From Methylobacterium isbiliense (GTDB lineage: Bacteria > Pseudomonadota > Alphaproteobacteria > Rhizobiales > Beijerinckiaceae), in assembly GCF_022179325.1 (NCBI RefSeq), contig NZ_BPQQ01000016.1, forward strand, positions 186,001-250,000: a stretch of DNA of 64,000 nucleotides, read 5' to 3'. The notes under the pieces are model-generated. The model did not search any database and was not told the DNA's origin. It saw only the letters and a program-made list of their open reading frames with translations. A program made the translations under genes and the position numbers. Numbering within the stretch: the stretch's first letter is position 1; every line of letters starts with the position of its first letter. Shown in pieces: positions 8,384 through 16,854 of the stretch.

Positions 8384-9996
8384 TCCGGCGGCGCAACCTC
8401 ATCGGCGCGACCCTTCTGGGCGCCGCCCTCCTCACGCTGGGCCTTGCCGGGCCGGCGGCGGCCAGGACCCTGGTGTTCTGCTCGGAGGGCAATCCCGAGT
8501 CGCTCAACCCCCAGCTCGTCACCACCACGACCGGCATGGACGCCACTTGGCCGGTCTACAACACGCTGGTGGAGTTCGCGCCCGGCACCACGACGATCCA
8601 GCCCGCGCTCGCCGAGTCCTGGACCGTCTCGGAGGATGGGCGGACCTACGTCTTCCGCCTGCGCCCGAACGTGGCGTTCCATGCCAGCGCGCGCTTCCGG
8701 CCGAGCCGGTCGCTCACCGCCGAGGACGTGGTGTTCTCCTTCGAGCGCCAGTGGCGGCCCGACCATCCCTTCCACCGCGTCTCGGGGGGCGGGTACTCCT
8801 ACTTCCGCGATCTCGGCCTGCCCGCCCTCCTCGACGCGATCGAGGCGCCCGACCCGCTCACCGTGCGCATCCGCCTCAAGCAGCCGGACGCCACCTTCCT
8901 GGCCAACGTCGCGATGGCGCTGGGCGGCATCCTCTCGGCCGAGTACGCCGCGGCGCTGCAGGCGGCCGGCGAGCCGGAGCGGATCGACCGCGAGCCGATC
9001 GGCACCGGCCCCTTCTCCTTCGCGGGCTTCCAGCCCGACGTGGTCCTGCGCTACCGCGCCTTCCCGGGCTACTGGGGCGGGCGCCAGCCGGTGGACAGCC
9101 TCGTCTTCTCGATCACCCCCAACGCCGCCGTGCGCCTCGCCAAGGTGCGGGTCGGGGAGTGCCACCTGACGGCCTTCCCCAATCCGGGCGACCTCGATGC
9201 CATCGCGGCCGATCCCGCCCTGGTGCTGATGCGCCAGGAGGAGCTCAACATCGGCTATCTCGCGCTCAACACCCGCACCCCTCCCCTGAACGACGTCCGG
9301 GTGCGGCGCGCGATCAACATGGCGATCGACAAGGACGCGATCGTGCAGGGCGTCTACGGCCCGGGCGGCACCGCCGCCAGGACTCCGATCCCGCCGAACC
9401 TGTGGTCGCACGATCCGGCGATCCGCGACGAGCCCCTCGACCGCGAGGCGGCCCTGCGCCTCCTCGCCGAGGCCGGGCTGCCGCAGGGCTTCGAGGCCGA
9501 GCTGTGGTATCCGCCGGTGAGCCGGCCCTACAACCCCAACGGCCGCCGGGTCGCCGACCTGATCCAGGCCGACCTCGCCCGGATCAACATCCGGGTCCGG
9601 CCGATGACCGAGGAGTGGAGCGCATATCGGGGCCGGATGCTGGCCGGCGAGACGGCACTGGCCCTGTTCGGCTGGACGGCCGACAACGGCGATCCCGACA
9701 ACTTCCTGGGCGTCCTGCTCGGCTGCACGGCGGCCCGCCCGGGTGGCAGCAACATCGCGCGCTGGTGCGAGCCCCGCTTCGACGCCCTCGTCACCGAGGC
9801 GCGGCGCACCGGCGACCAGACGCGCCGGGCCGCGCTCTATCGCGAGGCGCAAGGGGTCTTCAAGCGCGAGTCACCCTGGGTGCCGATCGCCCACTCGGCC
9901 GTCTTCGTCGTCGCGCGCCGGGAGGTGACCGGCTACCGGATGGACCCGCTCGGCCGCCACCTCTTCCGCGGCGTCGGCCTTGCCGGCTCGCGCTGA
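8380..9996 (+). CDS. ABC transporter solute-binding protein, peptide/opine (SBP_bac_5) type
   Basis: Periplasmic extracytoplasmic binding protein of 538 residues. The signal peptide is [20 protein letters not shown] ending near [10 protein letters not shown]; the twin arginines make Tat export possible. Family features are [12 protein letters not shown] at the mature N-terminus, [20 protein letters not shown], the conserved [12 protein letters not shown], and GTGPFSF. It resembles the DppA/OppA family, which binds di- and oligopeptides, but members also bind opines, heme or nickel chelates. Its ATG overlaps the stop of the sensor kinase (ATGA). No permease or ATPase genes are nearby, so it may act as a sensory ligand-binding partner of the kinase or feed a transporter encoded elsewhere. 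Confidence 0.87.
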   Translation: MIRRRNLIGATLLGAALLTLGLAGPAAARTLVFCSEGNPESLNPQLVTTTTGMDATWPVYNTLVEFAPGTTTIQPALAESWTVSEDGRTYVFRLRPNVAFHASARFRPSRSLTAEDVVFSFERQWRPDHPFHRVSGGGYSYFRDLGLPALLDAIEAPDPLTVRIRLKQPDATFLANVAMALGGILSAEYAAALQAAGEPERIDREPIGTGPFSFAGFQPDVVLRYRAFPGYWGGRQPVDSLVFSITPNAAVRLAKVRVGECHLTAFPNPGDLDAIAADPALVLMRQEELNIGYLALNTRTPPLNDVRVRRAINMAIDKDAIVQGVYGPGGTAARTPIPPNLWSHDPAIRDEPLDREAALRLLAEAGLPQGFEAELWYPPVSRPYNPNGRRVADLIQADLARINIRVRPMTEEWSAYRGRMLAGETALALFGWTADNGDPDNFLGVLLGCTAARPGGSNIARWCEPRFDALVTEARRTGDQTRRAALYREAQGVFKRESPWVPIAHSAVFVVARREVTGYRMDPLGRHLFRGVGLAGSR

Positions 9997-10088
9997 CGGG
10001 GCTTGGCGGCCGGGAGGCCGGATTTCCGACACGGTTGTGCGGCAGCGAGCGGGTCTGCGATCAGCCCACACGTTTTCCGGACACGTCC

Positions 10089-10964
10089 ATGCCGCTCGAC
10101 CCCGCCTCTCCGCCGACCGTGGTCCCGGTCGGACCGGTCCGCTTCGGCAACCACCTGCCGCTCAGCCTGATCGCCGGTCCGTGCGCCCTGGAGAGCCGCG
10201 CCCATGCCCTCGAGGTGGCGGCCGCCCTCAAGGAGATGACCGCGCCGCTCGGCCTCGGGCTCGTGTTCAAGTCCTCCTTCGACAAGGCCAATCGCACCTC
10301 GGCCGGGTCGGCGCGCGGCCTCGGCCTGCGCGAGGCGCTGCCGATCTTCGCGGAGATCCGCGAAGGCCTGGGCCTGCCGGTGCTCACCGACGTCCACGAG
10401 GCCGACCAATGCGCCGCCGCCGCCGAGGCGGTGGACGTGCTGCAGATCCCCGCCTTCCTCTGCCGCCAGACCGACCTCCTGCTCGCGGCCGCCGCTACCG
10501 GCCGGGCCGTCAACGTCAAGAAGGGCCAGTTCCTGGCCCCCTGGGACATGGCGCACGTCGCCGCGAAGGTCACGGGAGCCGGCAATCCCAACGTCATCGT
10601 CACCGAGCGCGGCGCCTCGTTCGGCTACAACACCCTGGTCTCCGACCTGCGCGCCCTGCCGATCATGGCGCGGGTGACCGGGGGGGCGCCGGTGGTGTTC
10701 GACGCCACCCACTCGGTGCAGCAGCCCGGCGGGCAGGGCGCGACCTCCGGCGGGCAGCGCGAGTTCGTGCCTGTCCTCGCCCGCGCGGCCGTGGCGGTGG
10801 GGGTCGCGGGCGTGTTCATCGAGACGCATCCCGATCCCGACCGGGCACCGTCGGACGGACCGAACATGGTGCCGCTCAGCGCGATGCCGGACCTGCTGGC
10901 CACCCTGGTGGCCTTCGACCGGCTCGCCAAGGACCGGTCGAATGCAGGTTCGACGCGGCCCTGA
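10089..10964 (+). CDS. kdsA: 3-deoxy-D-manno-octulosonate 8-phosphate synthase
   Basis: Cytoplasmic KDO-8-phosphate synthase of 291 residues, which condenses phosphoenolpyruvate with arabinose 5-phosphate for the inner core of lipopolysaccharide. The start [14 protein letters not shown] at ATG 10089 precedes the family core [18 protein letters not shown], then [54 protein letters not shown] and [12 protein letters not shown]. The Cys in AGPCALES and the Asn of FDKANRTS are family-typical; I have not assigned metal dependence. The length fits the family. The gene stands alone, and its TGA abuts the stop of the convergent DUF2256 gene within a TGATCA palindrome. Confidence 0.96.
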   Translation: MPLDPASPPTVVPVGPVRFGNHLPLSLIAGPCALESRAHALEVAAALKEMTAPLGLGLVFKSSFDKANRTSAGSARGLGLREALPIFAEIREGLGLPVLTDVHEADQCAAAAEAVDVLQIPAFLCRQTDLLLAAAATGRAVNVKKGQFLAPWDMAHVAAKVTGAGNPNVIVTERGASFGYNTLVSDLRALPIMARVTGGAPVVFDATHSVQQPGGQGATSGGQREFVPVLARAAVAVGVAGVFIETHPDPDRAPSDGPNMVPLSAMPDLLATLVAFDRLAKDRSNAGSTRP

Positions 10965-11156
10965 TCACGAGCGCCTGGTCCGGGGAAGGCCCAGGTCCGG
11001 CTGCGCCGGCCCGTCGACGCGGCGCTTCGCTTCCCCGCGGCAGCGGTCGGAGCAGTAGCGCACCTCGTCCCAGACTCGCTCCCATTTGCGGCGCCACGCG
11101 AAGGGCCGGCCGCACTGGGCGCAGGTCTTCTGGGGCAGGTCGCCCTTGCGGCGCAT
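10965..11156 (-). CDS. DUF2256 small zinc-ribbon protein
   Basis: A 63-residue basic protein that begins [20 protein letters not shown] and contains two cysteine pairs, CAQC and YCSDRC, separated by [13 protein letters not shown]. This is the DUF2256 arrangement: a CxxC...CxxxC knuckle with an Arg/Lys-rich tail. Family function is unknown. In other bacteria I recall DUF2256 genes near photolyase/cryptochrome genes, and here an FeS cryptochrome lies two genes away, so a role with that system is plausible but inferred. The stop abuts the kdsA stop. It lies 19 bases downstream of the formyltransferase-like gene, so the two are probably cotranscribed. Confidence 0.8.
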   Translation of the reverse strand: MRRKGDLPQKTCAQCGRPFAWRRKWERVWDEVRYCSDRCRGEAKRRVDGPAQPDLGLPRTRRS

Positions 11157-11175
11157 CCGCGGCACGGGCGGCCCC

Positions 11176-12042
11176 TCAGCGCCCGGTCTGGGCCGCGTCC
11201 GCGAGGGACAGGGTGCTCCAGCGCGTGATCTGCACGTAGCCGTCCCGCGCCGCCACCACGACGTGGCGGCGGTGGCGGTGGACGATGCTGCCGGGCGCGT
11301 GGCGGTGGGGCTCGGTCCAGCCCCTCGCCTCCGAGACATAGACCCGCGCCTCGCCGAGCCGCGCCACCGTCTCGATCGCCCCGAAGGCCCGGACCCGCCG
11401 CAGCACGTCGCCGACGCCCTGCCGGAAATCGAGGGTGCGCTCGGCATCGGTGATCCGCGGCCAGTAGGCGCCGTCCCCCTGCGGCTCGGCCGACCGCCAG
11501 CGGGCCGGGAGGTCGCGGGCGATCGGCCCGGACGCGAGCCGCATCGCCGCCATCTGGCAGCGGGCGAGCAGGGTCTCGTGGGTCTCGTCGGGCGAGAGCC
11601 GGAAGATCTCCTGGGCCAGGATGTCGCCGGTGTCGAAGCCCTCCTCGGCAAGCACATGCGCGGTGACGCCCCAGCTCTCGTAGGCGTCGAGGATCGCCTT
11701 GAACAGCGGATACGGCCCGCGCCCGTTGGGCAGCGGCGAGGGATGCAGGTTGAGGGCGTAGCGCACCCGGCCCGGCCAGCCCGTGATCAGCCAGGGATAG
11801 CCCGCGACGACGAGCGCCCAGTCGCGGCCGTGCTCGGCGGTGAGCGCGTCGAGATCGGCGGTGCGCAGGCGCGAGAGCTGGATCGGGATGCGGTGGCGGC
11901 GGGCCTGGGCCACCACGGTCTCGTTGTGGTCGTAGATGCCGTCGCAGGGCCGCGTGAACAGCTTGATCGGCCGCCAGCCCGCCCCCGTCAGGGCCTCGAA
12001 GACGCCCCCGAGAAAGTCGATCCCCGCGAAGGCGAACTTCAT
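11176..12042 (-). CDS. Formyltransferase-fold protein (methionyl-tRNA formyltransferase-like)
   Basis: Cytoplasmic protein of 288 residues with the formyltransferase N-terminal fold. The start is [18 protein letters not shown]. The active-site region reads [19 protein letters not shown], with the Asn and His of the family N-x-H pair and a loop that differs from the SLLPRWRGAAP of genuine Fmt. The third catalytic residue is the Asp of [11 protein letters not shown]-terminal segment (about residues 200-285) resembles the small Fmt C domain. It is shorter and more divergent than housekeeping Fmt, so it probably formylates another amine, perhaps a sugar or small molecule. It shares a transcript with DUF2256 and is divergent from the SDR/cryptochrome pair. 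Confidence 0.75.
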   Translation of the reverse strand: MKFAFAGIDFLGGVFEALTGAGWRPIKLFTRPCDGIYDHNETVVAQARRHRIPIQLSRLRTADLDALTAEHGRDWALVVAGYPWLITGWPGRVRYALNLHPSPLPNGRGPYPLFKAILDAYESWGVTAHVLAEEGFDTGDILAQEIFRLSPDETHETLLARCQMAAMRLASGPIARDLPARWRSAEPQGDGAYWPRITDAERTLDFRQGVGDVLRRVRAFGAIETVARLGEARVYVSEARGWTEPHRHAPGSIVHRHRRHVVVAARDGYVQITRWSTLSLADAAQTGR

Positions 12043-12216
12043 GCCCTCATCCCCTCTCCCGTCCGGCCGCCGCAGGGCGTTCCCCCTGCGGCAGTTCAGC
12101 CCGGCTGTCGCGCGCCCGTCCCGCCATACCTAGGCATCCACGCGCGCACTGTCCCGTCCAAACCGTGCCTCGGTGATGTGGGGCCGTGCGTGGCGCAGGC
12201 GAGCGGGGGAGACGGC

Positions 12217-12951
12217 ATGGCGCGGGTCCTGATCTACGGCGGCACGGGCGGCATCGGTCTCGCCACGGCCCGCGCCCTGCGGGCGCGCGACGTCGCGCTC
12301 CACCTCGTCGCGCGCGATGCGGCGGGCCTGGAGCGGGCCGCCTCCGACCTCGGCGAGACGACCGTCACGGCCGGGGACGTCACCGATCCGTCGCTGTTCG
12401 CCCTGGCGACCGCGGCGGCAGGCGAGGCGCTGGCGGGCCTCGTCTTCGCGGTGGGCAGCATCACCCTGAAGCCGATCGGACGCCTGAGCGCGCAGGAGAT
12501 CGAGGCCGATTTCCGCCTCAACGCGCTCGGCGCCTTCCTGGCCGTGCAGGCGGCCGCCCCGGCCCTCAAGGCGGGGGCGGGCGAGAGCACGAGCGGCATC
12601 GTGCTGTTCTCGACCGTGGCGGCGGCGCAGGGCTTCTCGGCGCATGTCTCGGTGGCGATGGCCAAGGGCGCGGTGGAGGGCCTCGCCCTGTCGCTCGCCG
12701 CCGAACTCTCCCCCAGCGTGCGGGTGAACGTCATCGCCCCCTCCCTCACCCGCACCAACCTCGCCCGCCCGCTCACCGCCAACGAGACCGTGGCGAACGG
12801 CATCGCCGGCATGCACGCCGTGCCCCGGCTCGGCACGCCGGAGGATGCGGGCGCACTCGCGGCCTTCCTGGTCTCGGACGACGCGGGCTGGATCACCGGT
12901 CAGGTGATCGGCGTCGACGGCGGGCGCTCCTCCGTGCGCACCAAGGGCTGA
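12217..12951 (+). CDS. Short-chain dehydrogenase/reductase family protein lacking the catalytic Tyr
   Basis: Rossmann-fold protein of 244 residues starting MARVLIYGGTGGIGLATARA at ATG 12217, preceded by GGGGGAGAC. The dinucleotide-binding Gly motif TGGIG is intact, as are the Asn of the strand-5 region (DFRLNALGAF), the Ser region LFSTVAAAQG and the C-terminal ITGQVIGVDGG. The YxxxK motif is altered: Lys150 is present in AMAKGAVEG but the residue four before it is Val146 instead of Tyr. It may be a non-classical reductase or a binding protein. It lies 12 bases upstream of the FeS cryptochrome and is surely cotranscribed with it. Confidence 0.85.
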   Translation: MARVLIYGGTGGIGLATARALRARDVALHLVARDAAGLERAASDLGETTVTAGDVTDPSLFALATAAAGEALAGLVFAVGSITLKPIGRLSAQEIEADFRLNALGAFLAVQAAAPALKAGAGESTSGIVLFSTVAAAQGFSAHVSVAMAKGAVEGLALSLAAELSPSVRVNVIAPSLTRTNLARPLTANETVANGIAGMHAVPRLGTPEDAGALAAFLVSDDAGWITGQVIGVDGGRSSVRTKG

Positions 12952-12963
12952 GGCGGCGGGACG

Positions 12964-14571
12964 ATGGGCACAGCGACGGGTACCTTGCGCCTCGTCCTCG
13001 GCGACCAGCTCCATCCGCGGCTCGCGGCCCTGACCGACCTCGACCCCGGGACCGACACGGTGCTGATGGTGGAGGTCGCCGACGAGACCACCTACGTCCG
13101 CCACCACAAGCAGAAGATCGCCCTGGTCCTCTCCGCCATGCGCCATTTCGCGCAGGAGCTGCGCGCGGGCGGCGTCGCGGTCGACTACGTGGCGCTGGAG
13201 GATGCGGGCAACACCGGGTCGTTCACGGGCGAACTCGCCCGTGCGGTCGCCCGTCACCGGCCCGGCCGCGTGGTCGTCACCGAACCCGGCGAGTGGCGCG
13301 TCTGGACCATGATGCAGGGCTGGCGCGACGAGTTCGGCGTGCCGGTGGAGATTCGGACCGACACCCGCTTCCTGTGCCCGCGCGACACCTTCGCGCGCTG
13401 GGCGGAGGGACGCGAGAGCCTGCGCATGGAGACGTTCTACCGCGCGATGCGCCGCCGCACCGGCCTGCTCATGCGGGACGGAGCGCCGGTGGGCGGGCGC
13501 TGGAACTTCGACCACGACAACCGCCGCCGCCTGCCCGCCGATCACCGGCCGCCGGAGCGGCTGCGCTTCCCGCCCGACGCCGTCACGCGCGAGGTGATCG
13601 CGCTCGTCGCGCGGCGCTTCCCCGACCATTTCGGCGACCTCGACGCCTTCGGCTGGCCGGTGACCCGCCGCGACGCGCTGCGGGCGCTCGCCCACTTCGT
13701 CGAGGCCTGCCTGCCCCAGTTCGGCGACTACCAGGACGCCATGCGGGCCGATGCTCCGTTCCTCTACCACGCCCTGATCGCGCCGGCCCTCAACCTCGGG
13801 CTGCTCGATGCCGAGGAGGTCTGCCGGGAGGCCGAGCGGGCCTACGAGGAGGGGCACGCACCGCTCAACGCGGCCGAGGGCTTCATCCGGCAGATCCTGG
13901 GCTGGCGCGAATACGTGCGCGGGCTCTACTGGGCGCGGATGCCGGACTACGCCGCCACCAACGCGCTCGGCGCGGAGCGCGACCTGCCCTGGTTCTACTG
14001 GTCGGGGGAGACGGCGATGCGCTGCCTCGCCGACAGCGTGCGCGCCACCCGCCGCCACGCCCACGCCCATCACATCCAGCGCCTGATGGTGCTCGGCAAC
14101 TTCGCGCTGCTCGCCGGGGTGCGGCCCGCCGCGCTGGAGGAATGGTTCCTCGCCGTCTACGCGGATGCCTACGAGTGGGTGGAACTGCCGAACGTGCACG
14201 GCATGGCGCTGTGGGCAGACGGCGGCATCCTCGGCTCCAAGCCCTACGCGGCGTCGGGCGCCTATATCGACCGGATGTCGGATTACTGCCGCGGCTGCGC
14301 CTACGACGTGCGCCTCAAGGAAGGCCCGGCCGCCTGCCCGTTCAACGCGCTCTACTGGAGCTTCCTCATCCATCATGCGGACCGGCTCCGGCCGAACCCG
14401 CGCCTCGCCATGCCCTACCGCACGCTGGACCGGATGAGCGCCGAGCGCCGCCGCGCGATCGTGCGCGACGCCGCGCGGTTCCTGGATGGCCTGTCAGAGC
14501 GGCCGCCAGAGGGTGAGGGCCGCGTAGAGACCGGGACGCCGGATCTGTTCCTCGAACAGCCAGCCGGCTGA
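12964..14571 (+). CDS. Iron-sulfur bacterial cryptochrome / (6-4) photolyase (PhrB/CryB family)
   Basis: Cryptochrome/photolyase-family protein of 535 residues, class FeS-BCP. These flavoproteins bind FAD, a lumazine-type antenna and a 4Fe-4S cluster; Agrobacterium PhrB repairs (6-4) photoproducts. The start is MGTATGTLRLVLGDQLHPRL, the typical N-terminus. The cluster cysteines are Cys354 (MRCLADSV), Cys442 and Cys445 (DYCRGCAYD) and Cys458 (ACPFNALYW); their spacing of 88, 3 and 13 residues is as I recall it for PhrB. FAD-domain motifs include GFIRQILGWREYVRG and HHIQRLMVLGN. The last 78 coding bases overlap the convergent bcsS gene. Partner genes are the SDR upstream and, divergently, formyltransferase and DUF2256. 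Confidence 0.92.
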   Translation: MGTATGTLRLVLGDQLHPRLAALTDLDPGTDTVLMVEVADETTYVRHHKQKIALVLSAMRHFAQELRAGGVAVDYVALEDAGNTGSFTGELARAVARHRPGRVVVTEPGEWRVWTMMQGWRDEFGVPVEIRTDTRFLCPRDTFARWAEGRESLRMETFYRAMRRRTGLLMRDGAPVGGRWNFDHDNRRRLPADHRPPERLRFPPDAVTREVIALVARRFPDHFGDLDAFGWPVTRRDALRALAHFVEACLPQFGDYQDAMRADAPFLYHALIAPALNLGLLDAEEVCREAERAYEEGHAPLNAAEGFIRQILGWREYVRGLYWARMPDYAATNALGAERDLPWFYWSGETAMRCLADSVRATRRHAHAHHIQRLMVLGNFALLAGVRPAALEEWFLAVYADAYEWVELPNVHGMALWADGGILGSKPYAASGAYIDRMSDYCRGCAYDVRLKEGPAACPFNALYWSFLIHHADRLRPNPRLAMPYRTLDRMSAERRRAIVRDAARFLDGLSERPPEGEGRVETGTPDLFLEQPAG

Positions 14572-15243
14572 CAGCCGCGCGCGCAGGCCCATGATGCCGG
14601 CATCGGTGGCGTGGAGGCCGAGGCTCCACTTCCGGTAGCCGGTGCGATCGGCGTAGAGCGACGCTTCCGGCCCGAGATAGGCGCCGAGCGCGTGCCGGCC
14701 CCAGGACAGGCGCCCCCACAGATCCGCTCGCGCGCTGCCCGCGATCAGCGTCGCGGTGGCGAGCGTCCCGGCGGTCGGATGCGCCCAGATCTCCCCGTGC
14801 AGGCGCAGGCCGACGCGCAGCGGCCGTCCGGCCCCGGCGCCGCCCACGGCCTCGGCCCCCGCCTCGGGACCGGCGAACAGCGCCGCGATGCCCCAATCCT
14901 GCACCCATTGCCACCCCGCCACCGCGTAGCCGGCGGCCGTATGACGCATCACCCGGCTCGGGCGCGAGGACGGCTGCGCCTGCGGGCTTCGGTCGCGTTC
15001 GGTCCGCGCCCCGTAGCCGAGGCCGGCCAGCAGCGTGAAGCCGCTCGCCGTCAGGCCGGCCGGGGCATGCTTGAGGCCCGCTTGGAGGAAGGAGGAGCGG
15101 CCCGCATCGAGGCTCCCGAACAGGACCGTGCGGGCCTCGCTGCGCTCGTCGGCCAGCGCCGGCTGCCCCGCGCACGCGGCTGCCGCGGCCCCGACGAGGG
15201 CCGCACGACGCCGATGTGAGCGGGTCGAAGCCGTGGTGCGCAC
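14494..15243 (-). CDS. bcsS: Cellulose biosynthesis protein BcsS, outer-membrane-like
   Basis: Exported protein of 249 residues, starting MRTTASTRSHRRRAALVGAA with a basic n-region and signal peptide ending near CAGQPALA. The mature part has alternating aromatic beta-strands (LFGSLDAGRSSFLQAGLKHA, AGYAVAGWQW, LHGEIWAHP, LWGRLSWGRHALGAYLGPE) and ends LYAALTLWRPL, as for a small barrel. I recognise the pattern as the BcsS family, found near cellulose synthase genes in alphaproteobacteria, but no bcs genes are in this window. The final 78 bases overlap the photolyase gene tail to tail. Role beyond a link to cellulose export is not established. Confidence 0.72.
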   Translation of the reverse strand: MRTTASTRSHRRRAALVGAAAAACAGQPALADERSEARTVLFGSLDAGRSSFLQAGLKHAPAGLTASGFTLLAGLGYGARTERDRSPQAQPSSRPSRVMRHTAAGYAVAGWQWVQDWGIAALFAGPEAGAEAVGGAGAGRPLRVGLRLHGEIWAHPTAGTLATATLIAGSARADLWGRLSWGRHALGAYLGPEASLYADRTGYRKWSLGLHATDAGIMGLRARLSAGWLFEEQIRRPGLYAALTLWRPL

Positions 15244-15571
15244 GCCGGCCCTGCAAGCAGGAAGCGAAAGATGGAAAAGTGTATTCCATCTCTCCTTGCG
15301 TCACCACAGCCGTTCACAGAAAATTAACTGGCCCGCGATGCGAAGCGGACCAGCCGCCACCCGGCTTGCAGACGGTCCGCACGCGCGGTAACGGAGCAAG
15401 CCGAGGCCGCGCACCGTGCTAGCAATCCCCGCGAAGTGCTGCCAACGCCTTGTTATTGAACACGAAAGCTGAAAAATACGCTTGAGGTTAACCGGTCGTT
15501 CATTCCATCATCGGAGCCTTGTCTCGTTCACGGCGGCAACCGCCCTGTACTTGGGCGGGAAAGGAGGTCCG
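15244..15571. other. Divergent intergenic region, AT-richer, between bcsS and usg
   Basis: These 328 bases hold no credible gene. They are clearly richer in A/T than the surroundings, especially about 15270-15330 and 15450-15520, which suits two divergent promoters. A GTTAACCGGT-like segment lies near 15486. The only strong site is the AAAGGAGGT ribosome site of usg at 15560-15568. I could not assign a -35/-10 pair with confidence. Confidence 0.5.
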
Positions 15572-15841
15572 ATGGTGTCGAAGGAGTTCCTGCGTCAGAT
15601 CGAAGGGTATGGTCTGACCACGGCCCAGATCCTCTACCGGATCCCCGATCATCCGGGCGTGCTGCAGACTTATCTCTGGCAGGAATACGACCTCGCGCCG
15701 CGCTTTCCGGTGCTGCACGACTTCCTGGCGTTCTGGGAGCGCGAACTGGACGGACCCCTTCACTCCGTGCGCGTGTCGCATTCGTGCCTGATCAAGCCGG
15801 CGGAGTTCCGCGCGGTGAACGGAGTTCTGACGCTGCACTAG
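15572..15841 (+). CDS. usg: Usg family protein
   Basis: An 89-residue cytoplasmic protein starting MVSKEFLRQIEGYGLTTAQI at ATG 15572, four bases after the strong ribosome site AAAGGAGGT. Conserved family segments are ILYRIPDHPGVLQTYLWQEY, DLAPRFPVLHDFL, and HSVRVSHSCLIKPAEFR. Usg is a small alphaproteobacterial family first noted near tryptophan biosynthesis genes in Caulobacter; its biochemical role is unknown. No trp gene is nearby here. An upstream in-frame extension of 30 residues exists but lacks a ribosome site, so the internal ATG was chosen. Confidence 0.88.
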   Translation: MVSKEFLRQIEGYGLTTAQILYRIPDHPGVLQTYLWQEYDLAPRFPVLHDFLAFWERELDGPLHSVRVSHSCLIKPAEFRAVNGVLTLH

Positions 15842-15936
15842 CCGCCTCGTTTACGCCTGTTTGCTCAGCTTGAATGCCGCCATCGCCCCGCACGGGGCAC
15901 CGGATGGCACAGCGGATGACGATCAGGCGAGCAAGG

Positions 15937-16710
15937 ATGGCGGCGCGCGAGAGCGTCCGGACGGTGCCGGCGCCTCGCACAACGCCGTCCGCGGTGGGCG
16001 GCGTGGCCCAACTCGGCTTGGCGCACACGGCAGATCAGGATAGAGCGGACGCCGCCCCAGAGGCAGCGGACGGCCGGATCCCCTTGAACTCGACTGCGCG
16101 AACCTCGGAAGTGCTCACCGTGCTGGCCGCTCAGGACACGGACCGGCTGACCGTGCGCGACATCGTGTCGGTGCTGCGCGACCGGGCCTTCGCGCTCCTC
16201 GTGGTGCTGCTCGGCCTGCCCAACTGCCTGCCGATGCCGCCGCCGATTCCGCTGATCTGCGGCCTGCTGCTCGCGCTGGTGGCGGCGCAGATCGCCGCCG
16301 GCATGTCGGCGCCCTGGCTGCCGCGGGCGCTGCTGAGCCGCTCGATCGCCCGCGCCGACCTGCAGCGGGCGGTGAACCGCGCGGTCCCGCTCCTGCGCCG
16401 CCTGGAGCGCTGGTCGCGTCCCCGCATGCGGGTGTTCGAGAACGATCTCGGCATGCGGGCGATGGGGCTGCTGCTGCTGGCGCTCGCCCTCGTTCTGATC
16501 GTGGCGGCTCCGATCGTCGGCCAGATCCCGCTCGGCCTCGCCGTGTCGCTGGTCGGCCTGGGCCTCGTCGAACGCGACGGCGTGCTGGTCATGGCCGGCC
16601 TCGGCGTCGGCGTGCTCGGGGTGCTGCTCAATCTCGGCTTCGTCTACGCGGTGTTCAGCGCCGTCGTCGGCCTGCTCAACCTCGGCGCCGCCTCGACCGG
16701 CATGGTCTGA
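15937..16710 (+). CDS. ExoD family membrane protein (exopolysaccharide synthesis)
   Basis: Inner-membrane protein of about 257 residues in the ExoD family, named for a Sinorhizobium gene needed for alkaline tolerance and exopolysaccharide-related phenotypes. The conserved part starts near LTVRDIVSVLRDRAFALLVV and continues LLGLPNCLPMPPPIPLICGL, the family hallmark, with hydrophobic helices there, at GLLLALVAAQIA, and three more in the C-terminal third. The start is uncertain: ATGs at 15874, 15904, 15916 and 15937 are in frame; 15937 was chosen for the GCAAGG just before it, though the first 60 residues look unstructured in all cases. It is convergent with mocA across a palindromic repeat. Confidence 0.78.
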   Translation: MAARESVRTVPAPRTTPSAVGGVAQLGLAHTADQDRADAAPEAADGRIPLNSTARTSEVLTVLAAQDTDRLTVRDIVSVLRDRAFALLVVLLGLPNCLPMPPPIPLICGLLLALVAAQIAAGMSAPWLPRALLSRSIARADLQRAVNRAVPLLRRLERWSRPRMRVFENDLGMRAMGLLLLALALVLIVAAPIVGQIPLGLAVSLVGLGLVERDGVLVMAGLGVGVLGVLLNLGFVYAVFSAVVGLLNLGAASTGMV

Positions 16711-16775
16711 CGCCCGGCCGCCTTCCCCGATGCGGTGGCCGGTTCGCCGGCGACACCGATGCCGGGCGAGAGCGG

Positions 16776-16843
16776 GAGCCTCGTCCGACGACGGGGATGC
16801 CGGTTCGTCGACGACGATGCGGAGACATCAAAGCCCGAGAGCA
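16776..16843. repeat. Palindromic intergenic repeat, copy 2 (degenerate)
   Basis: About 68 bases that align without gaps and at roughly 80% identity with the first part of the repeat at 32839-32906: shared blocks include GTCCGACGA, TTCGTCGA, ATGCGG and ATCAAAG. It lies between the convergent ends of exoD and mocA. Related elements are abundant between genes of Rhizobiales; this copy has lost the terminal inverted repeat. Confidence 0.7.
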
Positions 16844-16854
16844 GGGTTGTGCGC

